Shown one piece after another: positions 51,859-60,667 of a DNA stretch of 64,000 bases (its first letter is position 1; the number at the start of each line of letters is the position of its first letter). The notes below the pieces were generated by a model. That model did not search any database, was not told the origin of the DNA, and worked only from the letters and a program-made list of their open reading frames with translations. Source of the DNA: Pseudovibrio sp. JCM 19062 (GTDB lineage: Bacteria > Pseudomonadota > Alphaproteobacteria > Rhizobiales > Stappiaceae); NCBI GenBank assembly GCA_001310715.1, contig BAXV01000002.1:62001-126000 (forward strand), written 5' to 3'. The translations under genes and the position numbers were made by a program.

Positions 51859-53502
51859 AAAGAGCGTCCTTGAATGGCTGATCGCCCAAGCGGCGGTAGC
51901 GTCGATGAAGCTTTCATCCTCATCCAAACGGTTCGCCAAATAGGTATCAACAACAGTTTCAACAGCGTCAGTGATCTCTGCTTCCGGGAAGCCACGACCA
52001 ATGATTTTGCCGATGGACGTGTTCTGATCTGCAGAGCCGCCCAATGTAATTTGATAGAGCTCTTCGCCTTTGCGGTCTACACCCAGAATGCCGATGTGTC
52101 CGACATGGTGGTGACCACAGGCGTTGATGCAACCGGAGATTTTCAGTTTCAGATTGCCGATCTCATTCTGGCGCTTAACTTCTTCAAATCTCCTTGAGAT
52201 TTCCTGCGCAATCGGAATCGATCGAGCATTTGCCAGCGCACAGTAATCCAGACCCGGACATGCAATCATGTCGGTGATCAGACCGGCATTGGATTCAGCC
52301 AGATCGTTGGCCTTCAGGACCTTGAAGATGGTGGGAAGATCTTTCAGCTTCACATGTGGCAGAACGAGGTTCTGCTCATGTGTTACACGCAGCTCATCAT
52401 ACCCAAACCGTTCTGCCAAATCAGCAATTACGTCCATCTGGTCTGCTGTCGCATCACCCGGAGCGCCGCCGATTGGCTTTAGGGAGATGGTGACAGATGT
52501 GTATCCTTCTGCCTTGTGAGCATTCAGGTTACGGCTTGAAAACAGGGCCAGATCGCGGTCTTCACGCTTGGCAGCTTCAAGTTCCGTGCTGATCTTTGGC
52601 AGGGTTTCGAAGGTTGGCGGAGCGAAGTATTCGTTGATGCGAACGACTTCTTCATGCGGCAGGTTGAGGATACCGTCTTTGGTGGCCTCGAACTCTTTTT
52701 CGATGTCCTGCTTCAGCTCTTCCAGACCGGTTTCATGCACCAGAATCTTGATACGGGCCTTGTACTTATTATCGCGGCGGCCATAGCGGTTATAGACGCG
52801 CAAGATCGCTTCGCTGTAAGCCAGCAAGTCATTTTCCGGTAGAAAATCCCGTACCTTACGGCCAACCATAGGCGTACGGCCCAAGCCACCACCCACGTAG
52901 ACAACAAAGCCGACTTCCCCGTTTTCATTGCGGGTCAACTGCAGACCGATGTCGTGCACCTGCACTGCGGCACGGTCTTCATCTGCGCCGGTTATAGCAA
53001 TCTTGAACTTGCGCGGCAGGAACAGGAATTCCGGATGCAGGGAGGACCATTGGCGCAGGATTTCGGCGTAAACGCGTGGGTCTGCGAATTCGTCAGCAGC
53101 AGCACCGGCGAACTGGTCGGAGGTTACGTTGCGGATACAGTTGCCGGAAGTCTGGATGGCGTGCATCTCGACGTCGGCCAGCTCATGCAGGATTTTTGGG
53201 GTATCGGAGAGCTTTGGCCAGTTGAACTGGATGTTCTGACGGGTTGTAAAGTGACCGTAGCCTCTGTCGTAAGTCCTTGCAATATGGGCAAGTTTACGCA
53301 TCTGGGTGCTGTTGAGTGTGCCGTATGGAATTGCGACGCGCAGCATGTAGGCGTGCAGCTGAAGATAGAGGCCATTCATCAGGCGGAGCGGCTTGAATTC
53401 GTCTTCGGTCAGCTCGCCAGACATGCGGCGGCGCACCTGATCCTCGAACTGGGTCACGCGCTGATTGACAAAGTCACGATCAAATTCGTCGTAGCGATAC
53501 AT
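51848..53502 (-). CDS. cysI: Sulfite reductase hemoprotein CysI (frameshift near the C-terminus)
   Basis: This siroheme and 4Fe-4S enzyme, about 551 residues, reduces sulfite to sulfide with six electrons. It starts MYRYDEFDRDFVNQRV. HFTTRQNIQFNWPKLSD is the N-terminal substrate-side motif. The cluster/siroheme cysteines are in DMIACPGLDYCALANARS and ISGCINACGHHHVGHIGILG. Near 51898 one T is missing; corrected, the end is DAYRRLGDQPFKDALYGA and a stop at 51848-51850. Uncorrected, the frame runs straight into cysH and imitates a CysI-CysH fusion. No flavoprotein subunit (CysJ) is present, so the electron donor is probably ferredoxin or a separate reductase. Confidence 0.94.
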
Positions 53503-53528
53503 TAAAATACTCCAGAATTTAAAAGGAC

Positions 53529-53834
53529 TTACGCCGAGCGCAAGTGCTGTTCGGCCTGCTTGCCGAGATCAAGGCGCGTGGTGGGGCCTTGTGCACGAAT
53601 GCGTTCTTTCAGGCTCTTGGGTTGCAAGTGGCCGTCTTTCAGTTCCAGATCAATCGCGTAGGTGCCAAGAACGTATTGCTTGTCTTCACCGGCTTTCGCG
53701 AATTCCAGAGCTTTGGCCATGTCTTCATCAGAGTTGAGGATCCATGCGGCCTCAACAAACTCGACCCAATCTCCGTTGTGGCCGAGCCAGACGACATCCC
53801 CATCGACCAGTCTGTTGGCGGTAATAGTTTTCAT
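53529..53834 (-). CDS. DUF2849 family protein
   Basis: This intact protein of 101 residues starts MKTITANRLVDGDVVWL at 53834; an ATG 39 bases further upstream is not conserved. The family is small and almost always sits between cysG and cysI in Alphaproteobacteria, as here (26 bases to cysI, 11 bases from the cysG stop). It has no recognisable catalytic motif; the conserved part is NGDWVEFVEAAWI and LGTYAIDLEL. The C-terminus is basic. A structural or electron-transfer helper role in sulfite reduction is inferred only from location. Confidence 0.9.
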   Translation of the reverse strand: MKTITANRLVDGDVVWLGHNGDWVEFVEAAWILNSDEDMAKALEFAKAGEDKQYVLGTYAIDLELKDGHLQPKSLKERIRAQGPTTRLDLGKQAEQHLRSA

Positions 53835-53845
53835 CCGGGATCTCC

Positions 53846-55313
53846 CTAGGCTGCGACAACAGCCGGTAAACACTCGTATTTGTATGGACTTAGTGGGAGC
53901 GAGCCCGACTGGTCTGCGTGGGCCACTGCCTTACCGATGACGATAAGTGTGGGTCCGGTGACGCTGTCATGCTGCTCGAAGTCGCAAAGATCTTGCAGGG
54001 TGCCTGCAAAATTGCGTTCTTTTGTTTGGGCTGCGTTTTCTATGGCCATGACCGGCGTGGATAAGTCCATTCCGGCTTTGGCGAGTAAGTTTGCTACTTT
54101 CCCCGCAACAGTTCGGCCATATAGACGGCGGTGGTGGAGCCGTTCAGGGCGAGGTCCGCCCAATCGGGGAGAACATCTCCGTGCTGGTTGTGCCCTGTGG
54201 CAAAGACCAGTGATGAGGAAACACCCCGTAATGTCAACGGTATCTGTGCACTGGCAGCAGCGGCGAAGGCTGCGGTGACACCGGGGACAATGTCAAAGTC
54301 CACATCATGTTCACGTAGTGCGGCGATCTCCTCGCCAGCCCGTCCAAACACCATCGGGTCCCCTGCTTTGAGGCGGACAACCCGTTTGCCGGACTTGGCG
54401 GCGGCGACCAATAACTGGTTTATTTGGGTTTGCGTTGAACTGTGCGTTCCTTTGCGTTTTCCAACCCTGATACGCGTTGCATCGCGGCGGCCCATGGAAA
54501 CCACAGCATCCGGCACCAACGCATCATAGAAAATCACATCTGCTTCCTGCAAGACCCGCTGTGCGCGCAAGGTCAGCAGATCCTCGGCTCCGGGGCCAGC
54601 GCCGACGAGCCAGACATATCCGCGCTGGTCCTGCTCACTGTTCAGCAAGCGATGCACTTCGGTCAGGGCCTTTTGTGTCTCACCAGCAAAAGTGTTCGCT
54701 GCGACGGAACCTGAAAAAAAATTCGGCCCAAAAGCGGCGACGCGCACTTCCCGAAGGCATCAGCTTGCCAACTGTGGCACGGAAACTTTCTGCCAGTCTT
54801 GCGAGCTGACCAGCTTCGCGTGGCAACAAGGCTTCGACCTGTGCGCGGATGTGGCGGGCATAGACTGGGCCTACACCTGTTGAGGTGATTGCCACGGCAA
54901 CAGGGCGCGATTGACCATCGCACCGGTGTAAAAATCACAAAGCTCAGGACGGTCCACCGCATTTACCGGAATGCCCTTCTCGCGGGCCGCTTCCACGACC
55001 TCGCGGTCCAGCTCTTCTTCGTCATTGGCGGCAAACACAAGGACTGCGCCATCAAGATAAGCCGGATTGAATGCGTTGAGCATGAAGACGCCGTCTGCAT
55101 CGGCAACCGCTTCTGCCAGAGCTGCACTTGGGCGCTCATGGCTAACCACACGGATGTGCGCTTTGGTTTGCGCCAGTAGTCTTACTTTGGCAGCAGCTTC
55201 ATCACCGCAGCAACAACAACAACCATTTTGCCTTCAACCTTGTGAAAGGTTGGGAAGACAGCGAGTTTATTGTTCTCGTCCTGCTGTGTGTTGAAGCTCT
55301 CTACCAAAGCCAT
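53846..55313 (-). CDS. cysG: Siroheme synthase CysG (four frame breaks)
   Basis: CysG makes siroheme for CysI: its N-terminal part is precorrin-2 dehydrogenase/ferrochelatase and its C-terminal part uroporphyrinogen-III C-methyltransferase. The start at 55313 reads MALVESFNTQQDENNKLAVF. Breaks: near 55209 (one G lost in the NAD-binding loop, VVVVGxGDEAAAKVRLL expected), 54904 (one C lost, NRAPVAVAITSTGVGPVYA), 54714-54721 (A8 one too long, FWAEFFSGSVAANTF) and 54112 (one G lost, AELLRGKVANLLAKAG). The methyltransferase has VWLVGAGPGAEDLLTLRA, VVRLKAGDPMVFGRAGEE and VPGVTAAFAAAA. Corrected length is about 489 residues. It heads the sulfite-assimilation operon. Confidence 0.93.
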
Positions 55314-55775
55314 TGTGCTCTCCGGTCGGTATGGGATCATTTATCCTGAAGCGCATCCTTATGGAAAACGCTTCATTGCCGGTGAGTGTACAGAGGGGAG
55401 CTATCTGAAGCTCGGTATGGCATTCCAAAGCTGGCAGGTGGTTTAGAAAAGATTTTTTCTTAGCACGCAAACTGGGAAACGGCGTCCAGACCGAAATATC
55501 AGTGTACGTAAAACATCATTCTACATTCACACCAAATAGAGCCGCCCAAGCCCTCGATTTTGCCGACTGATCTACTGAATGAGAAAATAAATCTATGCGC
55601 AGTGTGTCCCTTTGGCATCGCCGGATACCAGCATTGGAAATCTGCGGTTTCGAGGAACCCGCTTTTTGAAGAATCTGGTTCTTCGTGGCTAACCTGCTGT
55701 TTCTATGAGCTGTATATGGAGTGCGCAGGCAAGCGAAACCACCCTGGCTTACTCTGATAAATCCTCCCAAAAGGA
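55314..55775. other. Intergenic region upstream of cysG
   Basis: This gap of 462 bases separates cysG from the LysR-type gene on the same strand. It should contain the promoter of the sulfite-assimilation operon. I see no conserved reading frame or clear regulatory site in it. Confidence 0.45.
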
Positions 55776-56681
55776 TTAGGCAGCACAGCAAGCTTTGTCT
55801 TTTTCCATTTCGCTCAATATCCAGTCCCGGAACAGCTTTATTTTCCGGTTGTTTTTCTGCGTTTCACGATAAACAAGCCAAACCGGATTGTCAGCCGTGC
55901 ACTTTAATTCAAAGGGCTGAATAAGCAGGCCGTCACGCAGGGCACTGGAATGAAACAACGGCGTCAGAATAGCGACGCCATGCCCTGCAATCGCGATATT
56001 CCCATCAACAGCTTGCGTGCCCATTTGGGAAATAGGTTGCTTTGAAAAATCTGGGTCTTTCACTCCAGCTGCTTCAAACCAATTTCTCCACCAAGGATCC
56101 CCCATATCAATGAGGGGAAGCTTCAGCAGGTCTTCCGGTTTGTTCACGCCGCCAATGCTCTCAGCAAGCCTCGGACTTAACATGGGGGTATAAGTAACTT
56201 CTGCCAGTTTGTGTGAACATAACCCCGGCCAATTTTTGGAACCATTCCTGATCCCCATATCGATATCAGAGGATGCAAAGTCGACAACATTGCCAGAAGT
56301 TTCCAACTGAACGGCCAACTTGGGGTTTGCCATCTGGAACGCTCCAATACGCAACGAGAGCCAATTCATGGCAAACGTGGGAACCACACTTAACTTCAGT
56401 GTCCCGTCCTGCGTTCCTCGCACTGCCGAAAAGCCAGCACGAATGGACTGGAAAGCCTCACCTGCTATTGCCGAAAGTTGAGCGCCTGCATCCGTTAAGA
56501 CAACCTGTCGCCCCACCCGATTGAACAAGGGTTTGCCAGTGCGATCTTCCAGCACTTTTATCTGATAGCTCACAGCTGCCTGCGTCATTCCCAGCTCCTC
56601 CGCAGCGCGGGTGAAATTGGAATGTCTTGCAGCAGCTTCAAAGGCGCGCAGAGCGTTGAGTGGAGGCAGGCTGTTCGGCAT
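55776..56681 (-). CDS. LysR-family transcriptional regulator, GcvA-like
   Basis: This intact 301-residue regulator has an N-terminal winged helix-turn-helix (LNALRAFEAAARHSNFTRAAEELGMTQAAVSYQIKVLED, residues 7-46) and the family sequence PLFNRVGRQVVLTDAG. The effector domain has LKLSVVPTFAMNWLSLRIGAF and DFASSDIDMGIRNGSKNWPGLCSHKL, both typical of the GcvA subgroup. LPLIDMGDPWWRNWFEAAGV follows. The C-terminus ends with two Cys. LysR proteins commonly control a divergent gene; here this is the small DUF1127-like gene starting 99 bases away. The effector is unknown. Confidence 0.92.
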   Translation of the reverse strand: MPNSLPPLNALRAFEAAARHSNFTRAAEELGMTQAAVSYQIKVLEDRTGKPLFNRVGRQVVLTDAGAQLSAIAGEAFQSIRAGFSAVRGTQDGTLKLSVVPTFAMNWLSLRIGAFQMANPKLAVQLETSGNVVDFASSDIDMGIRNGSKNWPGLCSHKLAEVTYTPMLSPRLAESIGGVNKPEDLLKLPLIDMGDPWWRNWFEAAGVKDPDFSKQPISQMGTQAVDGNIAIAGHGVAILTPLFHSSALRDGLLIQPFELKCTADNPVWLVYRETQKNNRKIKLFRDWILSEMEKDKACCAA

Positions 56682-56779
56682 TTATAATAAATTCTCCTTA
56701 TGTACTCATCCCTATATTCAATTGGACTGTAAATGCAAGCTCCGGCATTAATCACCCCAACAGAAAACGGAGAAAAATC

Positions 56780-56971
56780 ATGGTAGACTTTGTCGCTGAA
56801 GTTCGAAAAATAGAAAATAAACCAAGTATTTTCAACGCTCTAATTAAAGCACTTGGAAACTTGTTCCAATCAGGAGAACCCGGGAGTGAACGTATGGATG
56901 CACGTGACCTGCCACCACATTTACAAAGGGATATCGGGGTCGATTTCGCGTCAGGTCCATTTATCAGATGA
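56780..56971 (+). CDS. Small DUF1127-like protein
   Basis: The predicted protein has 63 residues: MVDFVAEVRKIENKPSIFNA, a middle amphipathic helix LIKALGNLFQSG, and the end DLPPHLQRDIGVDFASG. The last part resembles the DUF1127 signature (L-x-x-x-x-L-R/K-D-I-G). The start has GGAG 7 bases upstream and lies 98 bases from the divergent LysR start. DUF1127 proteins are short and basic, and some bind RNA; this one is not strongly basic. The family call is tentative, but position, ribosome site and conserved tail make a real gene likely. Confidence 0.55.
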   Translation: MVDFVAEVRKIENKPSIFNALIKALGNLFQSGEPGSERMDARDLPPHLQRDIGVDFASGPFIR

Positions 56972-57109
56972 GCCGGGATAAGGTTGTCATATGATTCTTA
57001 TCACCCCGACTTCCTCCCGAGCAACCCCAAACTGGCGAAGCAGGCTGTGCCAGAACAGCCGCTTCGACTAAATTAATTTTCTGCGAGCGCTCTTACTTCA
57101 GGCCAGTCC

Positions 57110-57400
57110 TCATTTATGCCTCAGAAATCGATTGAGCTTGGTCCGTTTGGCTTCTGCTGCGGTCGCGATGTCTTCAGCCGTGAAGAGCCCTATTTCTATG
57201 CATCGCTGTATCATGTGGGAGAGGTCTCCAACCTCTGCCGCTAAAAGCTCTGCATTAGTGCGCTCGTTATCCGGCCCAGTCACATGCAAACCAAACCGCA
57301 AAACCTTGCTGACCTGCTGCTGCACTTCGGCATACTCTTCCATCAGAACCATGAGTAGCTCACGTTCAATGCCTTCTGGGAGTGGAATGGTGTCTGTCAT
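57110..57400 (-). CDS. MazG-like nucleotide pyrophosphohydrolase-fold protein
   Basis: This intact 96-residue, all-helical protein has the segments LLMVLMEEYAEVQQQVSKVLRFG and NAELLAAEVGDLSHMIQRCIEIG. The E-E-x-x-E and E-x-x-D arrangement (EEYAEV...EVGDL) matches the metal-binding helices of MazG-like (all-alpha NTP-PPase) proteins. These clean or signal with nucleotides, and many small ones are of phage origin. No phage genes are next to it. A short unrecognised gene lies just upstream on the same strand (57456-57629), so a two-gene unit is possible. Confidence 0.65.
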   Translation of the reverse strand: MTDTIPLPEGIERELLMVLMEEYAEVQQQVSKVLRFGLHVTGPDNERTNAELLAAEVGDLSHMIQRCIEIGLFTAEDIATAAEAKRTKLNRFLRHK

Positions 57401-57455
57401 GGCGTTGCCCGTCGTTTCTATTATGCTGGACGAAGACTACCACGTTCATTTGGCC

Positions 57456-57629
57456 TCAGAGATATCGCAGGGCCCGCAATCCCCAATTGGGATTGCTCAC
57501 TTGCTTGAAACAAGCGGGACAAAGACCACTGATTAGTTTAAGTGCGGGACTAAGCGGTCCTTCGCTGCTATGCAATAACTCAAGGTCAACATCAAGCGGT
57601 TGCTGACAGGGTAGGTCATTTGCGGTCAT
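57456..57629 (-). CDS. Hypothetical small protein with CPxC motif
   Basis: I do not recognise this frame. From the ATG at 57629 it encodes 57 residues, beginning MTANDLPCQQPLDVDLELLH and containing ISGLCPACFKQVSNP. The CPAC pair plus a further Cys could bind zinc or be redox-active. The ribosome-binding site is weak (AAGGGAA). It lies 55 bases upstream of the MazG-like gene on the same strand. The frame is open for a further 48 codons upstream, so the start is uncertain, and the gene itself may be spurious. Confidence 0.3.
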   Translation of the reverse strand: MTANDLPCQQPLDVDLELLHSSEGPLSPALKLISGLCPACFKQVSNPNWGLRALRYL

Positions 57630-58276
57630 TCGAGCGTTTCCCTTAAGAGTTGAACCAGCCCCACCCGAAGGCTTCTGGTTAGCCTCCGGCGTAGCGGAAA
57701 GCGTCATGTGGCTCCTATTTGACCTTGTGCTGACATAGCAGGTGCGCACTAGCTCTACTGAGAACTCATCCAATAGTGGGGATTACCCATGGCGCTTGTT
57801 TTGAGCTCCAAGCAGCTCCGGCGTGGAGTTATCCTAGTTTTCCCCTCAGACATATCGTTTAGTTTTTTGCATCTATACAGAGTAAATGGAAACGATGAAT
57901 CCGATCTCTATCGCGTGAGAAATGATCGTCATTTTCTCTGGACTGAATCCGGAGGCGTTTTGAAATGAAAGTAACATCAAGTTAACTAAGCGCTAACTCA
58001 CTCCTATCAATAGATTTTTTTATAAATAAACATATTGCTCATTTTAGTTCGAGGTTTTTATACATGAGTTTTTATGAAAAGACATAGTGCAGTTCAACAA
58101 TATCAATATGTATGGGCGTGTTTATAATGGACACTAAGTTAAATTGAATACATTTATTTCTTGTTTTGAAATTAATCAGCCTCGAGTAGGCGATAAGCAA
58201 TAGATACACCTTATATATTAGGTGCATCTTTCGTAAGGTAAGGTTGTTGGAGGCATAATATGTAGGGGCGTATAAA
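57630..58276. other. AT-rich region upstream of the LuxR-type gene
   Basis: This region of 647 bases becomes strongly AT-rich after 57960 and precedes the LuxR-type regulator. Apart from the palindrome at 58207-58224, I see no gene or repeat. It is long enough to include complex regulation of the regulator. Confidence 0.5.
58207..58224. promoter_or_regulatory. Palindromic operator candidate upstream of luxR-type gene
   Basis: CACCTTATATATTAGGTG is symmetric at 16 of 18 positions and lies 53 bases before the start codon. Its ACCT...AGGT ends recall lux boxes, although the centre is shorter than the usual 20-bp lux box. Confidence 0.45.
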
Positions 58277-58996
58277 ATGAATTCGTTGACTGCTGCACTA
58301 GAATTTGTTGAATCTGTAAATAACGAAGAAACGCCTGACGGTATTTCTAAGCGTATTGCTGAACTTGGTCAGTCTTTTGGCTTTACAAGTTTTTGTCTCG
58401 CTGCGATCCCCGAAGCTGGCTCATCCTTTGATGGCTCTATAATGTTGAGTGGCTGGCGAGCTGAATGGCAACAACGCTATCTCGACCGAGATTACGTACA
58501 AAACGATCCGATTGTCGCAAAAGCGCGCACCGCAAGTCGACCATTCCTTTGGTCAAGCATTGCCCGCGATCGCGATCTCACTTCAGATGAACAGCAAGTT
58601 CTATCAGAAGCCCGCAATTTCGGAATGTATGACGGAGTTTGTGTTCCAGTGCGTGGCCTTCATGGGTATCAAGGCATGCTGACTTTTGGCGGACCAGAAG
58701 TGCGACTGAATGAACGCGAAATCAGTGTGCTTCATCTGGTTGGTATTTATGCGAGTAATAAGGTGCGTGAACTGGTTGGTTCAAGCACCACCCGTCCCCG
58801 CCATCGCCTAACGCCTCGTGAACTTGAGTGTTTGAAGTGGGCAGCTGCAGGCAAAACAAGTTGGGAGATCAGTCAGATACTAAACATCTCTCAGCATACT
58901 GCGGACTGGTATCTGGCTTCGGCTGCCAGAAAGCTGCATGCATCGAATAGAACACACGCTGTGGCTGAGGGGTTCCGGTTCGGCCTTATTCGATAA
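58277..58996 (+). CDS. LuxR-family quorum-sensing-type regulator (LuxR solo)
   Basis: This intact 239-residue protein has an N-terminal autoinducer-binding domain and a C-terminal LuxR helix-turn-helix. In the ligand domain the residues conserved in acyl-homoserine-lactone receptors are visible: W and Y in EWQQRYLDRDY, the D-P pair in QNDPIV, W in FLWSSI and G in FGMYDGVCVP. The DNA-binding part is LTPRELECLKWAAAGKTSWEISQILNISQHTADWYLASAARKL, followed by NRTHAVAEGFRFGLI. No luxI-type synthase gene is nearby, so it may respond to exogenous or unlinked signals. A palindromic site upstream could be self-bound. Confidence 0.9.
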   Translation: MNSLTAALEFVESVNNEETPDGISKRIAELGQSFGFTSFCLAAIPEAGSSFDGSIMLSGWRAEWQQRYLDRDYVQNDPIVAKARTASRPFLWSSIARDRDLTSDEQQVLSEARNFGMYDGVCVPVRGLHGYQGMLTFGGPEVRLNEREISVLHLVGIYASNKVRELVGSSTTRPRHRLTPRELECLKWAAAGKTSWEISQILNISQHTADWYLASAARKLHASNRTHAVAEGFRFGLIR

Positions 58997-59108
58997 GTCT
59001 AAACGACACCTATTTATGCTCTCGGCAGGGAAAGCACCGCGAACCCTGCCGTTTGCAGGTATACGCCATTCCCCCGATTTTCAGCATTTGGCAATTACGT
59101 GGAATGAT

Positions 59109-59243
59109 TTACTTCCTAATGGATTTTCTGGCCTCTCGCACCCTTGCGTAGGCCTTGAGGTAGACCTCCTCATATTTGATAGTGCGCCAGAACAGTTCGA
59201 TGAAAACATTGTCACGCCAGGCTGCTCTGAAGCTCGTCCCATT
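59109..59243 (-). pseudogene. IS3-family transposase remnant
   Basis: About 45 codons survive: NGTSFRAAWRDNVFIELFWR followed by TIKYEEVYLKAYARVREAR. This corresponds to the W-x-D-N-V-x-x-E-R-x-W-R-T-x-K-Y-E-E-V-Y-L segment of the IS3-family OrfB catalytic core. The normal continuation (FYN-x-x-R-P-H) is missing and so is the N-terminal part. The flanking 59250-59450 shows no clear transposase sequence. No terminal repeats are visible. Confidence 0.75.
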
Positions 59244-59453
59244 ATCCGGACATGCTGAAAACGCACACAAGCGTAAACACCAAAATGTTCCAGCGGTATG
59301 ATCCAGTGCCAAGGCGAACGGCAGCGATGGTCACCAAGCGCCATGTTGCACTCGCGAAGTCCTGCGACCTCACGGATGACCGCAATGGGCTCGTTCTTCG
59401 GTACGAGAGTTTCTTACTCTCCCACACTTCCAAGGTTGTTCTCCATAAAACAC

Positions 59454-59478
59454 AAAAGCCCCGAACAAGCGGGGCTTT
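59454..59478 (-). terminator. Rho-independent terminator after thiolase gene
   Basis: AAAGCCCC and GGGGCTTT form an 8-bp stem around GAACAAGC. On the minus strand it is followed by TGTGTTTT, 30 bases past the thiolase stop. Confidence 0.85.
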
Positions 59479-59507
59479 CATGCGTTTATCGGTATCTCAA
59501 ATGGTTC

Positions 59508-60667
59508 TTACTTCAGGCGTTGCATGACGGAGACGTAGTTGGCGACGGCGGCGCCGCCCATGTTGAAGATGCCGCCAAGTTCTGCACCTTCTACCTGAAT
59601 GCCGCCAGCTTCACCCACCAGCTGCATGGCTGTGAGGGCGTGCATGGAGACGCCGGTTGCGCCGATTGGGTGGCCTTTGGCTTTCAGGCCACCAGATGGG
59701 TTGACTGGCAGCTTGCCGTCCTTTTGGTCCAGCCTTCCAGAATAGCTTTTGCGCCCTGCCCTTCTGGCACAAGACCCATGGCTTCATACTCGATCAGCTC
59801 CGCAATGGTGAAGCAGTCGTGGGTTTCGACGAAGGACAGGTCTTCAACACTGATGTTGGCCATGGAGAGCGCGCGCTTCCACGCTTCAGTGCAGCCTTCA
59901 AACTTGAGGATGTCGCGTTTGGACATTGGCAGGAAGTCCTGCGCGTGGCCCATGCCGCGGAAGGCAACGGCCTTTTTCGCAGAAAGCGCTCTGGTGGTGT
60001 CTGTGAGGACGATTGCAGCTGCGCCGTCGGATACCAGCGAGCAATCGGTGCGCTTGAGCGGGCCAGCCACGAACGGGTTCTTCTCGCTCTCGTTGAGGCA
60101 GAACTCTACGCCGAGGTCTTTGCGCATCTGCGCGTATGGGTTTTCAACGCCGTTCTTGTGGTTTTTCGCAGCGATGTGGCTAGTGCTTCGCTCTGGTCGC
60201 CATACTTCTGGAAGTACATGCCTGCGATTTTGCCGAAGACACCTGCAAAGCCAGCCGGGGTTTCGCCATCTTCCGGCAGGTAAGAGGCTTTCAGAAGGTT
60301 CGCGCCGATTTCGCGGCCCGGTGTCGTGGTCATCTGCTCAACACCAACGACCAGCACGAACTTGGCGTCGCCTGCCTTGATGGACTTTACGCCTGATGAA
60401 CGGCTGCGGAGCCGTTGCACATGCGTTTTCTACGCGTGTGGTTGGCTTGAAGCGCAGTTTGTCATCTGCCTGCAGCACGAGGCTCGCGGTGAAATCCTGC
60501 TTGGAGAAACCGGCGTTGAAGTGGCCAAGTACGATCTCGTCGATATCTTCTGCGGCGAGACCGGCGTCCTCGATCGCTTGCTTGGCAACTTTCGTTACGA
60601 GAGTCTCGACGGTCTCATCTGCCAGTTTGCCAAATGGTGTGTGTGCCCAACCAATAATTGCGGCCAT
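59508..60667 (-). CDS. Acetyl-CoA acetyltransferase/SCP2-type thiolase (four frame breaks)
   Basis: This is a thiolase-superfamily enzyme of about 388 residues that condenses or cleaves acyl-CoA. The start at 60667 reads [21 protein letters not shown]. The nucleophilic Cys is in [16 protein letters not shown]. Near it, breaks at about 60412 and 60393 (one G lost each) confuse the frame. A further loss lies near 60178 (one [22 protein letters not shown]) and one at 59722-59725 (one [30 protein letters not shown], which carries the catalytic His). [17 protein letters not shown] places it in the SCPx-like group, which often lacks a beta-ketothiolase role. No operon partner is present. Confidence 0.9.

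Noticed and set aside
51436..53502. CysI-CysH fusion protein
   Set aside because: The joined frame results from one missing T near 51898. Both genes have normal ends and starts once it is restored.
58277..58996. Complete LuxI/LuxR quorum-sensing pair
   Set aside because: No acyl-homoserine-lactone synthase motif was found on either side of the regulator.
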